Shown here: piece after piece, positions 1 through 8,438 of the stretch
Numbering within the stretch: position 1 is the stretch's first letter
Layout: each line of letters starts with the position of its first letter
DNA from: Rathayibacter sp. VKM Ac-2857
GTDB taxonomy: Bacteria; Actinomycetota; Actinomycetes; Actinomycetales; Microbacteriaceae
DNA: 64,000 bases
Assembly: GCF_013205025.1 (NCBI RefSeq)
Contig: NZ_JABMLE010000003.1
Location: forward strand, 1 to 64,000
Direction of reading: 5' to 3'
The notes under the pieces: generated by a model
What the model was told of the DNA's origin: nothing
The model's input: the letters and a program-made list of their open reading frames with translations, nothing else
The model's database searches: none
Position numbers and translations under genes: made by a program

Positions 1-154
1 TAGTGCACGCTGTTGAGTTCTCAAGAATCGGACACATCCCGCCTCCACACCACAAAAGGTGCTTCACAACGGAAGTGGTCGAAGAAGTTGCTTTAGTCGG
101 AAGACTTCGCTAAGCTGAGGAAGTTGTTCTCTCAGCCGCTGTGGCAACTTGACT
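1..154 (-). promoter_or_regulatory. rRNA operon leader with boxA antiterminator
   Basis: Read on the minus strand, this stretch ends with TTGAGAACTCAACAGCGTGC (about 6-25), the boxA-type antitermination motif that in actinobacteria precedes 16S rRNA. It follows a strong promoter at 155-182, so transcription runs leftwards out of the window, and the 16S gene is expected within a few hundred bases beyond position 1. No credible coding frame is seen here. That an rRNA operon follows is inferred; the motif itself is seen directly. Confidence 0.75.
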
Positions 155-182
155 AACTTAGCACATCCGCAGGCCGTGTCAA
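155..182 (-). promoter_or_regulatory. rRNA operon promoter P2
   Basis: On the minus strand a perfect -35 TTGACA (177-182) is separated by 16 bases from TAAGTT (155-160). Transcription enters the boxA leader directly. Such near-consensus hexamers are uncommon in high-GC actinobacteria except at rRNA and tRNA promoters. Confidence 0.75.
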
Positions 183-436
183 ATCCGGCTTCTTCGCGAT
201 GCCGTTGCGCTCGTAGGCGCTCCGACGTCGCTCGGTTCCGGACCTGAGTCCGTCGCCGGGCGGCGAAGTTGCTGGACCCGAGGGATCCTGCGAAGGCTTT
301 ACATCCGTGCGGCAGACCTGACCCGAAGGACTGTCTTGCCGAGTGGATGGTGCCGAATGAGGCCGGGACGTTGAACCGTGCTCCCTGAGGAGCCCTGTTC
401 TTCCGTTTCCCTGCGGCCTGTGTGGCGACTTGGAAT

Positions 437-465
437 AAGTTACGGCCCGATCCGGGTGCTGTCAA
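437..465 (-). promoter_or_regulatory. rRNA operon promoter P1
   Basis: On the minus strand TTGACA (460-465), a 17-base spacer and TAACTT (437-442) form a second near-consensus promoter about 280 bases upstream of P2 and in the same direction, a typical tandem rRNA promoter arrangement. The stretch 183-436 between the two promoters holds no recognisable gene; it contains a small hairpin (GCTCC/GGAGC) near 380-393. Confidence 0.7.
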
Positions 466-613
466 ACCGGGCCCCCGGAAGTGCTCATCCCGGGCGTGTC
501 GCGTTCGGTCGCCCCCTGGCCCAGGTCTCCTCCCCAGCGCGAGAACGCCCGCACTGTCCACTGATCCCGGGCTGCACCGCGGCGGCCCCGATCCCGCTGA
601 GCACAATGGGCGC

Positions 614-2122
614 ATGCCTTCCCCCGACCAGCCCCAGCTCGATCACCAGCGGTCCGACGCGCCTCCCGTCCTGCACTCGATCGGTGACGCGGTCGCGGCG
701 ATCCTCCGGGCGGCGGCCGACACCCCGCTGCTCCTGGTGGGATTCACCGGCTCCCCCGGCGCCGGCAAGTCGACGATCGCCGAACGGCTGCGCGCGGAAC
801 TGCCCGATGCGCTCGTCCTCCCGCTCGACGGGTACCACCTGCCGCAGCAGCGTCTGCGCGAACTCGGCCGCCGCGAGCGGATGGGCGCCCCGGACACCTT
901 CGACGTCGAAGGCTTCGTCGACGCGCTCCGGCGGATCCGGACAGCGCGTCCGGGCGACACCGTGCGCGTCGCCTCCTTCGACCGCTCGATCGAGGAGCCG
1001 GTTCCGGACTCGCTCGCCCTCCCCGTGGGCGAGCGGACCGTCGTCCTGATCGAGGGCAACTACCTGCTGCTCGAGGACGACGGGTGGGGCGAGGTCGCAG
1101 GCTTCCTGGATCTGACGCTGCACCTGCGGGTCGAGCCGGCGCTCCGTCGGCGGCGACTGGTGGCCCGGCACCTCCGCTTCGGCAAGACCCTCGACGAGGC
1201 GATCGCCTGGACCGACGGTCCCGACGAGCGGAACGCCGAGCGGATCGAGGCGGCCGGAGCGCGGGCCGATGCCGTCCTCGAGGAGTCCACTCCCCGGGCC
1301 TTGCGGGTCCTGCATCTCTCGGACACTCACCTGCTCGCCGACCCCGCGGCCCGGTACAACCGCATCGTCGATCCGCGCGCCGCTCTCGACGCGGTGCTCG
1401 CGGCGCACTCCTCCGTCGCCGATCTCGACGCCGTCGTGGTGTCGGGCGATCTCGCGGACGACGGCGATCCGGAGTCGTACCGGGTACTGCGCACCAGGCT
1501 CGAGGAGTGGTGCGCCGAGCGGGACGCCGAGCTGGTGCTCGCCCTCGGCAATCACGACGACCGCGAGGGCTTCGGTGCGGACGGTCCGTGGAACGCGGAG
1601 GTCGTCGTGCGCGGGACGCGGATCCTGGTGCTCGACTCGTCCGTTCCGGGCGGGGCGTCCTGGGGACTCCTCACCGAGCCGACGCTGGCCTGGCTGCGGA
1701 GCCGAGTGGCCGAAGGGCCGGAAGTCCCGACCGTGGTGGTGCTCCACCACCCGCCGATCGAGGCGGTGACCCCGCTGCACCGGCGGATGGGACTGGCCAA
1801 TCCGCACGACTTCTGGGAGGCGGTCGCCGGGTCGAGCCTCCTCGCGGTGCTCGCCGGGCACTGGCACCACGCCTTCATCGACACGACGCACGCCGCGCCG
1901 GTGGTCGTCGCTCCCGGTGGGGCCAACCGCACCGACGTCCTCGCCGGGCCGGAGCACGAGCGGTCGATCGCCGCGTCGGGAGCCGCGATCGTGGAGATCC
2001 TGCCGACCGGGGTGCGCGTGACGAGCACCGAGATCGACGCTCCGCACCGGGGCACGGAGCTCTTCGACGTCGACGGGGAGGTGCTCGCCGAGTGGCAGCG
2101 GCGCCTCGGCTTCCCCGGCTGA
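614..2122 (+). CDS. Fusion of uridine-kinase-like P-loop kinase and calcineurin-like phosphoesterase
   Basis: A 502-residue protein with two domains. Residues 30-225 form a P-loop kinase of the phosphoribulokinase/uridine kinase type: Walker A GSPGAGKST at 46-54, substrate-loop LDGYHLP at 71-77, IEGNYLLL at 147-154. Residues 229-500 form a calcineurin-like metallophosphoesterase resembling CpdA-type cyclic-nucleotide phosphodiesterases: DTH at 237-239, GD at 278-279, GNHD at 312-315, HH at 378-379 and GHWH at 415-418. The linker is only a few residues (EESTPRA). The frame is open upstream, but the ATG at 614 directly precedes the kinase fold, and upstream sequence is the rRNA promoter region. 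Each domain looks intact. The substrate is unknown; a sugar or nucleoside kinase is most likely. The combination in one chain is unusual. Confidence 0.8.
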   Translation: MPSPDQPQLDHQRSDAPPVLHSIGDAVAAILRAAADTPLLLVGFTGSPGAGKSTIAERLRAELPDALVLPLDGYHLPQQRLRELGRRERMGAPDTFDVEGFVDALRRIRTARPGDTVRVASFDRSIEEPVPDSLALPVGERTVVLIEGNYLLLEDDGWGEVAGFLDLTLHLRVEPALRRRRLVARHLRFGKTLDEAIAWTDGPDERNAERIEAAGARADAVLEESTPRALRVLHLSDTHLLADPAARYNRIVDPRAALDAVLAAHSSVADLDAVVVSGDLADDGDPESYRVLRTRLEEWCAERDAELVLALGNHDDREGFGADGPWNAEVVVRGTRILVLDSSVPGGASWGLLTEPTLAWLRSRVAEGPEVPTVVVLHHPPIEAVTPLHRRMGLANPHDFWEAVAGSSLLAVLAGHWHHAFIDTTHAAPVVVAPGGANRTDVLAGPEHERSIAASGAAIVEILPTGVRVTSTEIDAPHRGTELFDVDGEVLAEWQRRLGFPG

Positions 2123-2283
2123 TGCACCGGTTCGCGAGCCGGCCGGGCTCACTCGGAGGGGGAAGCGGACGGTGCGGGGCCGCATGCGACAGCCCGCACC
2201 GCCCGCTGCTCGGGGGCGCTCGGTCCGAGGGACCGGGCGGAGGTGCGCGGCACCGGGATCAGCCGGCACCGCGCACCAGGGGG

Positions 2284-3783
2284 TCAGGCGTGGATGCCGA
2301 CCTCTTCCGGCGAGACATCCGCACCGGGGGCGGAGGGCTCGAGGGCCTCGGCGACGCGCTGCGACAGCGAGCTGTCCACGTTCGCCCAGTACTGGAGCAC
2401 GCGCTGGCGCAGCTCCGGGCGGGTCACCTTGGAGACGTGACCGGCGATGTTCGCGACCAGTCGCGCCTTCGCGTCGTCGTCGAGGACGTCGCGGTAGAGC
2501 GTGCCGGCCTGGCCGAAGTCGTCGTCCTCGGGGTGCAGGGTCGCCGCGGCCCGCGTGAGCGCACCGTCGGTCTCCCAGCCGGGGCCCTCCGCCGCGCGGG
2601 CGGGGTCGGCGTGCGCGCCTCCGGTCGTGTTGGGCGCGTAGACGGGCAGCTCGGAGCGCTGGAAGTCGAAGCGCATCGCGCCGTCCTTCGAGTACGAGTG
2701 CACCGGCGACTTCGCGGCGTTGACCGGCAGCTGCGCGTGGTTGGTGCCCACGCGGTAGCGGTGCGCATCGGCGTAGCTGAAGATGCGCGCGAGCAGCATC
2801 TTGTCGGGGCTGGCCTCGATCCCGGGCACGAAGTTCGAGGGGGCGAAGGTCGCCTGCTCGATCTGCGCGAAGTAGTTCTCCGGGTTGCGGTCGAGCGTCA
2901 TCGTGCCGACCACGATCAGCGGGTAGTCCGCGTGCGGCCAGACCTTGGTGAGGTCGAACGGGTTGAACCGGTAGGACTCGGCGTCGGCGTACGGCATGAC
3001 CTGGACCGAGAGCGTCCACGAGGGGTGGTCGCCGCGGTCGATCGCGGCGGACAGGTCGCGGATGTGGAAGTCGGCGTCCTCGCCCGCGATCTGGTCGGCC
3101 TGCTCCTGGCTGAGGATCTCGATGCCCTGGTTCGTCTTGAAGTGGTACTTCACCCAGAAGCGCTTGCCGGCGGCGTTGACCCACTGGTAGGTGTGCGAGC
3201 CGAAGCCGTCCATGTGCCGCCACGAGCTCGGCAGGCCGCGGTCGCCCATCAGCCAGGTGACCTGGTGCGCCGACTCGGGCGAGAGGGTCCAGAAGTCCCA
3301 CTGCATGTCGTGGTCGCGCAGGTGCGTGCCGGGCAGGCGCTTCTGCGAGCGGATGAAGTCGGGGAACTTGATGCCGTCGCGGAGGAAGAACACCGGGGTG
3401 TTGTTGCCGACGAGGTCGTAGTTGCCCTCGCTCGTGTAGAACTTCAGCGCGAAGCCGCGCGGGTCGCGCCAGGTGTCGGGCGAGCCCTGCTCGCCGGCGA
3501 CGGTGGAGAAGCGGGCGAGCATCTCGGTCTCGACGCCGGGCTGGAACAGCGCGGCGCGGGTATACGCGCTGACGTCGCCGGTGGTGACGAAGCGGCCGAA
3601 GGCGCCGCCGCCCTTGGCGTGGACGACGCGCTCCGGGATGCGCTCGCGGTTGAACTGCGCGAGCTTCTCGAGGAGGTAGTGGTCGTGGAGCGCGATGGGG
3701 CCGTCGGCTCCGACGCTCAGCGAGTGCTCGTCGCTGGCGACGGGGGCTCCGGCATCGGTCGTCGTGAATCGTTCCTCGGTCAT
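2284..3783 (-). CDS. katA: Monofunctional haem catalase
   Basis: A 499-residue catalase that dismutates hydrogen peroxide to water and oxygen in the cytoplasm. The distal haem-pocket His55 lies in RVVHAKG, Asn128 in NNTPVFF, and the proximal haem-ligand Tyr337 in [12 protein letters not shown]. Length matches the small-subunit (clade 3) catalases. The gene follows the Fur-family regulator with an ATGA overlap, so the two form a translationally coupled operon. Pairing of a Fur homologue with a catalase gene resembles furA-katG of mycobacteria, although here the enzyme is a monofunctional catalase, not a catalase-peroxidase. Confidence 0.96.
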   Translation of the reverse strand: MTEERFTTTDAGAPVASDEHSLSVGADGPIALHDHYLLEKLAQFNRERIPERVVHAKGGGAFGRFVTTGDVSAYTRAALFQPGVETEMLARFSTVAGEQGSPDTWRDPRGFALKFYTSEGNYDLVGNNTPVFFLRDGIKFPDFIRSQKRLPGTHLRDHDMQWDFWTLSPESAHQVTWLMGDRGLPSSWRHMDGFGSHTYQWVNAAGKRFWVKYHFKTNQGIEILSQEQADQIAGEDADFHIRDLSAAIDRGDHPSWTLSVQVMPYADAESYRFNPFDLTKVWPHADYPLIVVGTMTLDRNPENYFAQIEQATFAPSNFVPGIEASPDKMLLARIFSYADAHRYRVGTNHAQLPVNAAKSPVHSYSKDGAMRFDFQRSELPVYAPNTTGGAHADPARAAEGPGWETDGALTRAAATLHPEDDDFGQAGTLYRDVLDDDAKARLVANIAGHVSKVTRPELRQRVLQYWANVDSSLSQRVAEALEPSAPGADVSPEEVGIHA

Positions 3784-4265
3784 GAGTCCTCCTGTCGGCG
3801 GCGGGCGGTCGAGCCCTCCGCGGCGGTGATGGCGGGCGTGGGCCGGGTCTCGGCCTGCGCGAGGCAGTCGGGGCAGGTGCCCCAGAACGTGATGTCGGCC
3901 GTGTCGATGGCGAAGCCGCTCGACGACGACGGGTGCAGGCAGGGCGCCTGGCCGACGACGCAGTCGACGTCGGCGACGGCGCCGCAGCTGCGGCAGACGA
4001 CGTGGTGGTGGTTGTCGCCCACCCGGAGCTCGAAGCGGCGGGCGTGGCCCTCCGGCTCGATGCGGCGGGTGAGGCCGGCCTCGGTGAAGGCGGCGAGGAC
4101 CCCGTACACGGCCTGGGCCGAGGCGTCGGGCAGATCGACGCGCACCCGCGCGAGGATCTGATCGACGTCGGAGTGCGGATGCCCCTCGAGCGCCTGCAGG
4201 ACGGCCCGCCGGGTCGCGGTGGCCTTGAGCCCGGAGGCTCGCAGCCGGTCGTCCGTCATCGTCAT
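3780..4265 (-). CDS. Fur-family transcriptional regulator (peroxide/catalase type)
   Basis: A 161-residue Fur-family repressor. An N-terminal winged helix (residues about 1-80) is followed by a metal-binding dimerisation domain with [13 protein letters not shown] and a C-terminal CPDC pair for structural zinc. The start is the ATG at 4265; a second ATG two codons on is possible. It overlaps katA by four bases, and a near-perfect palindrome lies 19 bases upstream of the start, so autoregulated peroxide-responsive control of the operon is the likely role. Whether it senses iron, manganese or peroxide cannot be told from sequence alone. Confidence 0.9.
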   Translation of the reverse strand: MTMTDDRLRASGLKATATRRAVLQALEGHPHSDVDQILARVRVDLPDASAQAVYGVLAAFTEAGLTRRIEPEGHARRFELRVGDNHHHVVCRSCGAVADVDCVVGQAPCLHPSSSSGFAIDTADITFWGTCPDCLAQAETRPTPAITAAEGSTARRRQEDS

Positions 4266-4283
4266 GGGGACAAGCGTAGCGAG

Positions 4284-4306
4284 TTGTGTTGAATAGTTCA
4301 AAACAA
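4284..4306 (-). promoter_or_regulatory. Fur-type operator upstream of the regulator-catalase operon
   Basis: A 10-3-10 inverted repeat, TTGTGTTGAA and TTCAAAACAA around TAG, with 9 of 10 positions paired. It is AT-rich in an otherwise GC-rich region and sits just upstream of the Fur-family start codon. This is the expected geometry for a Fur-family autoregulatory box. Confidence 0.75.
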
Positions 4307-4356
4307 CGGCGCGTCGCGGTAGGTGCGCCGGCGCCGGATGCAGGTGCAGGCGGGGC

Positions 4357-4716
4357 GGGTCTCGATACGCCGCTGCGCGGCTACTCGACCAGCATGCGCG
4401 GTGCGCTCGCGACCCTCGCATTCATGCTGATCGAGTAGCGGCCGCAGGCCGCGTATCGAGATCCGCCGGCGTCAGCACGCAGGTCTGCAGACCCGCCCTG
4501 CTGGGCACGGCGGGTCTCGATACGCCGCTTTGCGGCTACTCGACCAGCATGCTTCTCGCTGATGAAGAAGCCCGCGCAGCGGACCGTTCATGCTGATCGA
4601 GTAGCGGCCGCAGGTCGCGTATCGAGATCCGCCCGCGTCAGCACGCAGGTCTGCAGGCCCGCCCTGCTGGGCACGGCGGGTCTCGATACGCCGCTCCGCG
4701 GCTACTCGACCAGCAT
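4357..4716. repeat. Cluster of REPIN-like palindromic elements
   Basis: A lone G-type end lies at 4357-4396, followed by two complete elements at 4423-4551 and 4589-4716 (129 and 128 bp). Each starts CATGCTGATCGAGTAG, carries an inner hairpin (GCGGCCGCAGG type), a core containing GTCTGCAG, and ends CTACTCGACCAGCATG. The two complete copies, including their cores, are nearly identical, so one is probably a recent duplicate of the other. No gene is seen in 4307-4788. Confidence 0.9.
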
Positions 4717-4788
4717 GGTGGCCGCCGATCGAGCAGCCCGCGCAGCGGCCCTTCTCACCGGTGGAGCTGCCCGCGGAGCGGACCGCTC

Positions 4789-6147
4789 CTAGGCGACCGG
4801 GCCCTCGACCAGGGTGACGGTGGCCGACTGGACAGTGCCGGCGGCGGTGGTCCAGGTGAGGGTGACCGACTCGCCGGGCTCGCGCTGGGCCAGGTCCGCG
4901 GAGAGGGCGTCGCCCGAGGTCACGGCCGTACCGTCGACCGCGGTGACGACGTCGCCGGCGGCGAGACCCGCGGCGGCCGCCGGGGTGCCCTCGATGACAC
5001 CGGCGATGAGGGCGCCGGCCGCGGTGCTCGCGCCCGAGACGGCTCCGGAGGCGGTGCCCGCCGTCGCGGTGGACGGCAGCGAGACGCCGAGGAAGGCCGG
5101 GTAGCCGATCGCGACGGTCGCCGTGTCGGCGCCCGCTTCGATCGTCGCGACGATGTCGAGGGCGGTCGAGATCGGGATGGCGAAGCCGGTGATGTCGGCG
5201 GTCCCGCTCGAGGCGGCGGTGTCGATGCCGACGACCTTCCCGGCCGAGTCGACCAGCGGACCGCCGGAGTCGCCGGCGACGATGTCCGCGTCGACCTGGA
5301 TCAGGCCGGTCAGCGTCTCGCCGGTGATGCCGGTCTCGGACTGCGTCGTGATGCTCTGGCCGAGGGCCTCGACCGTGCCGGCCGCGGCGACGAGGTTGCC
5401 GGTGCCCTTCGCGTTGCCGACGGCGGTGACGGCGTCGCCGACCGCGACTCCGGCGGTGTCGAGCGTCGCCGGGGTGAGGCCCGAGGCGTTCTCGAGCTGG
5501 AGCACGGCGATGTCGTTCGTCTTGTCGGTGCCGACGACGCGGGCGGTGTAGCTCTGCCCGGTGGTCTCGACGGTGACGGTGACGCTGGTGGAGCCCTCGA
5601 CGACGTGGTTGTTGGTGAGGATCATGCCGTCGGAGGTGAGGATGACGCCGGTGCCGGCCGAGGTCGCGCCCTCGTAGGTGAGGTCGGAGGTGATCGTGAC
5701 GACGCCGGAGATCTGCGCGGCGCTCGCAGCGACGGCGTCGGTCGCGGTGGACGTCGAGGTGGAGCCGGAGGCGCCCGAGCCCGAGCCGTACCCGTAGGCC
5801 GACCCGCTGCCGTAGCCGTACGCCGACGAGGGCCCGCCCGAGTACGGCAACACGACGATGCCGCCGCCGAAGGAGCCGCGGGAACCGCCGGGGTAGACGG
5901 TCGTGGACGCGGTGCTCGACGAGGCGGACGAGGTCGACTCCGCGCTGCCGGCGATCGAGACGCCGCCCGCGGTGACGCCGATCAGCAGCGCGAGGCCGGC
6001 GCCGCCGGCGATCAGGGCGCGGCGACGACGGCGACGGTCGTCGGTCCGGAGCGCCTGGCGCTCCTCAGCGCCGGTGGGGTCCGTCGTGATGGCGGCGGCG
6101 GCACCGGGCTCGCGCTCGGCGCCGTGGGATTCGGGTGACTCGTTCAT
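4789..6147 (-). CDS. HtrA/DegP-type membrane-anchored serine protease with PDZ domain
   Basis: A 452-residue protein. A cytoplasmic N-terminus (1-43) ends in a basic stretch, followed by one membrane segment (44-66) and a low-complexity Ser/Gly/Tyr linker (about 70-135). The trypsin-like domain has the triad His181 (LTNNHVVEG), Asp212 (TNDIAVL) and Ser294 (AGDSGGPL). A PDZ domain occupies about 353-445. It likely degrades or chaperones misfolded proteins outside the membrane. Start at ATG 6147 is supported by GAGGA eight bases upstream. Two CATAG direct repeats lie about 85-100 bases upstream. Confidence 0.93.
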   Translation of the reverse strand: MNESPESHGAEREPGAAAAITTDPTGAEERQALRTDDRRRRRRALIAGGAGLALLIGVTAGGVSIAGSAESTSSASSSTASTTVYPGGSRGSFGGGIVVLPYSGGPSSAYGYGSGSAYGYGSGSGASGSTSTSTATDAVAASAAQISGVVTITSDLTYEGATSAGTGVILTSDGMILTNNHVVEGSTSVTVTVETTGQSYTARVVGTDKTNDIAVLQLENASGLTPATLDTAGVAVGDAVTAVGNAKGTGNLVAAAGTVEALGQSITTQSETGITGETLTGLIQVDADIVAGDSGGPLVDSAGKVVGIDTAASSGTADITGFAIPISTALDIVATIEAGADTATVAIGYPAFLGVSLPSTATAGTASGAVSGASTAAGALIAGVIEGTPAAAAGLAAGDVVTAVDGTAVTSGDALSADLAQREPGESVTLTWTTAAGTVQSATVTLVEGPVA

Positions 6148-6229
6148 GATGCGTCCTCGTGGCCGGGGCCGCCCCTGACGGCGACCGGAGTCCATTCGAC
6201 GACCTCCCGCCCAGGGCCCGCTGGGTGAT

Positions 6230-6250
6230 GCCTATGCCGATCCTATGAAC
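6230..6250 (-). promoter_or_regulatory. Direct-repeat regulator site upstream of htrA (CATAG, 11-bp spacing)
   Basis: On the minus strand TTCATAGGATC is followed by GGCATAGGCAT; the CATAG cores (6243-6247 and 6232-6236) are exactly 11 bp apart. Direct repeats with one helical turn of spacing are typical of OmpR/PhoB-family response regulators. A three-repeat version lies upstream of the DUF4956 operon at 8343-8369. Confidence 0.55.
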
Positions 6251-6303
6251 GTCGGAATCCCCCTCCGCCCCCCTTGTCCAGCGGATCGGCGCGGGAAGGA
6301 AAT

Positions 6304-6319
6304 AGTTGTGGCTACAACT
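6304..6319 (+). promoter_or_regulatory. Palindromic operator upstream of the VOC dioxygenase
   Basis: AGTTGT (6304-6309) and ACAACT (6314-6319) form a perfect inverted repeat with a 4-base spacer; a further half-like GTTGG follows at 6322-6326. It ends 14 bases before the dioxygenase start, overlapping the likely promoter, as expected for a MarR- or PadR-type repressor site. The regulator is not in the immediate neighbourhood. Confidence 0.55.
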
Positions 6320-6333
6320 GAGTTGGACCTAGC

Positions 6334-7215
6334 ATGACCGGCATGACCACCTCCTCCCCCGACCTGCTCGCCCCCGACACCGTGATGGGGGCGGTCACGC
6401 TGCGCGTCGCCGACCTCGACGGGATGGTCGCCTACTACCGCGACGCCGTCCTGCTCGACCTGCTCTCGCAGGACGGCTCGGTCGCGGTGCTCGGCCGCGG
6501 CGGCGTCCCGGCGGTGATCCTGCAGCACGCCCCCGAGCTGCGGCACGCGGCCCCGCGCAGCGCCGGGCTGTTCCACACCGCGATCCTCTTCGAGTCGGAG
6601 GCGGCGCTCGCCGCCGCCGTGCACAGCGTCGCGACCCGGCACCCCGGCTCCTTCACCGGCAGCTCCGACCACCTGGTGAGCAAGGCGTTCTACTTCGACG
6701 ACCCGGAGCACAACGGCGTCGAGCTCTACTGGGACCGCGACCGCACCCAGTGGTCCTGGACGCACGGCCGGATCGAGATGTCGACGCTCTTCCTCGACCC
6801 GAACGCGTTCCTCCAGGAGCACCTGACCGAGGAGGCCATCGCGCAGCCGCGGCTCGGCGGCGCCTCGGTCGGCCACGTGCACCTCAGCGTGGGCGACGTC
6901 GCGACGGCGAAGGAGTTCTACGTCGACCGGCTCGGCTTCGAGACGACGATCGCCTACGGCGGGCAGGCGCTGTTCGTCTCGGCCGGCGGCTACCACCACC
7001 ACATGGCGATGAACACCTGGAACTCGCTCGGCGCCGGGCGGCGGCAGCTCGCGCTCGGGCTGGGGCAGGTCGAGATCGTGGTGCCGGCGGCGGACGATCT
7101 CGGTGCCCTCGGCGAGCGCCTGCGCAGCGCGAAGGTCGCCACGGCGGACGACGGCCGGACGCTGTCCTTCGAGGACCCGTGGGCGAACACGCTGCGGGTG
7201 ACCGCGGCGGTCTGA
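6334..7215 (+). CDS. VOC-family ring-cleavage dioxygenase (CatE/catechol-2,3-dioxygenase-like)
   Basis: A 293-residue protein with two vicinal-oxygen-chelate modules (about residues 15-135 and 178-290). Metal-ligand-like positions include the early module start, the His in GHVHLSVGD and Glu in NGVELYWDRD; YHHHMAMN is characteristic of CatE-like enzymes. It probably opens a catechol or detoxifies a quinone, as the Bacillus CatE/MhqO group does. ATG at 6343 is an alternative start. A palindromic operator lies immediately upstream, suggesting repression relieved by aromatic compounds; this is inference. Confidence 0.82.
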   Translation: MTGMTTSSPDLLAPDTVMGAVTLRVADLDGMVAYYRDAVLLDLLSQDGSVAVLGRGGVPAVILQHAPELRHAAPRSAGLFHTAILFESEAALAAAVHSVATRHPGSFTGSSDHLVSKAFYFDDPEHNGVELYWDRDRTQWSWTHGRIEMSTLFLDPNAFLQEHLTEEAIAQPRLGGASVGHVHLSVGDVATAKEFYVDRLGFETTIAYGGQALFVSAGGYHHHMAMNTWNSLGAGRRQLALGLGQVEIVVPAADDLGALGERLRSAKVATADDGRTLSFEDPWANTLRVTAAV

Positions 7216-7323
7216 GCGGAGGGTCCTGGAGTCCCGTGATCCCGGGACGGATCGCCGGAAAGCCGGGCGGGTACGATGGGCGCGCGGAGATCCGCACAGC
7301 CCCTCGAGACTCCGGAGAACACG

Positions 7324-7572
7324 GTGCCCACGATCGTCGTTGAAGTCATGCCCAAGGCCGAGCTGCTCGATCCGCAGGGGAAGGCCGTCGCCGGCGCGCT
7401 CTCGCGCCTCGGCCACTCCGCCGTCACGGGCGTGCGGGTGGGCAAGCGCTTCGAGATCACCGTCGACGAGGTGACCGACGAGGTCCGCGCCTCGATCACC
7501 GCGCTCGCCGACGAGATTCTGTCGAACTCGGTCATCGAGGACGTCGTCGGCATCCACTACCCGGAGGTCTGA
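7324..7572 (+). CDS. purS: Phosphoribosylformylglycinamidine synthase subunit PurS
   Basis: An 82-residue PurS, the small dimeric subunit that bridges PurQ and PurL in purine biosynthesis. The sequence [20 protein letters not shown] and the ending [11 protein letters not shown] are typical. Start is GTG at 7324 with GGAG eight bases upstream; an upstream in-frame ATG lies in the leader and is unlikely. A -10-like TACGAT is at 7273-7278. purQ follows after two bases, but purL lies 18.5 kb away. Confidence 0.95.
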   Translation: MPTIVVEVMPKAELLDPQGKAVAGALSRLGHSAVTGVRVGKRFEITVDEVTDEVRASITALADEILSNSVIEDVVGIHYPEV

Positions 7573-7574
7573 GC

Positions 7575-8273
7575 ATGCGGATCGGCGTCATCACCTTCCC
7601 CGGCTCGCTCGACGACCGCGACGCCCAGCGCGCGGTCCGCTTCGCCGGCGCGGAGCCCGTCGCCCTCTGGCACGGCGATCACGACCTCGACGGCGTCGAC
7701 GCGATCGTGCTGCCCGGCGGCTTCTCCTACGGCGACTACCTGCGCTGCGGCGCCATCGCCTCGCACTCGCCGATCATGCGCGAGGTGATCGACGCGGCGA
7801 ACGCCGGCACTCCCGTCCTGGGCATCTGCAACGGCTTCCAGATGCTGACCGAGGCGCACCTGCTGCCCGGCGGCCTGATCCGCAACGACGTCGGCTCCTT
7901 CGTCTGCCGCGACCAGCGGCTCGTCGTCGAGAACGCCTCCACCGTCTGGACCAGCGACTTCGAGGCCGGCCAGGAGATCACCATCCCGCTGAAGAACGGC
8001 GAGGGCGGCTACATCGCCTCGGCCGAGACGCTCGCGGAGCTCGAGGGCGAGGGCCGCGTGGTCTTCCGCTACCTCGGCGCGAACCCGAACGGCTCGATGA
8101 ACGACATCGCCGGAGTCGCGAACGCGCGCGGCAACGTCGTCGGCCTGATGCCGCACCCCGAGCACGCGGTCGAGCCGGGCTTCGGCCCGGACACCGCGCT
8201 CGCGATGCGCTCCGGCGTGGACGGGCTCGCGTTCTTCACCTCCGCGGTGCGCGCGCTGGTCGCCACGGCCTGA
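7575..8273 (+). CDS. purQ: Phosphoribosylformylglycinamidine synthase glutaminase subunit PurQ
   Basis: A 232-residue class I glutamine amidotransferase that supplies ammonia to PurL. The nucleophilic Cys is in LGICNGFQ, and the His-Glu pair in [10 protein letters not shown]. The N-terminus [20 protein letters not shown] matches the family start. It is separated from purS by two bases and therefore co-transcribed and probably coupled. Confidence 0.97.
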   Translation: MRIGVITFPGSLDDRDAQRAVRFAGAEPVALWHGDHDLDGVDAIVLPGGFSYGDYLRCGAIASHSPIMREVIDAANAGTPVLGICNGFQMLTEAHLLPGGLIRNDVGSFVCRDQRLVVENASTVWTSDFEAGQEITIPLKNGEGGYIASAETLAELEGEGRVVFRYLGANPNGSMNDIAGVANARGNVVGLMPHPEHAVEPGFGPDTALAMRSGVDGLAFFTSAVRALVATA

Positions 8274-8342
8274 CGCCGCGGGAGCAGTGACGGCGGAAGC
8301 CGGGACCGTCGCGATCGGCGGCGCCCGGATCCGAGTGCGAGG

Positions 8343-8369
8343 CATAGACGCGTCATAGGAAGCGCATAG
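8343..8369 (+). promoter_or_regulatory. Three 11-bp direct repeats (CATAG) upstream of the DUF4956 operon
   Basis: CATAG occurs at 8343-8347, 8354-8358 and 8365-8369, exactly one helical turn apart, about 70 bases before the start of the DUF4956 gene. The repeats read GGCATAGACG, GTCATAGGAA and CGCATAGCGA. The same geometry and core appear upstream of htrA, suggesting one OmpR-family response regulator acts on both. Confidence 0.6.
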
Positions 8370-8438
8370 CGAGCGGCGCGTGAATGAGGGGGCCCACCCG
8401 ACCCCCTCCCCCCTCGGGGCCCGCTCTCTGGAGTCACC

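Noticed and set aside
64-615. Open frame on the minus strand within the rRNA promoter region
   Set aside because: It spans both promoters and the leader, has no family similarity that I recognise and no ribosome site.
485-3301. Long minus-strand open frame across the kinase-phosphoesterase gene and part of katA
   Set aside because: It is a shadow of two well-supported genes and shows only low-complexity Arg/Gly/Pro sequence.
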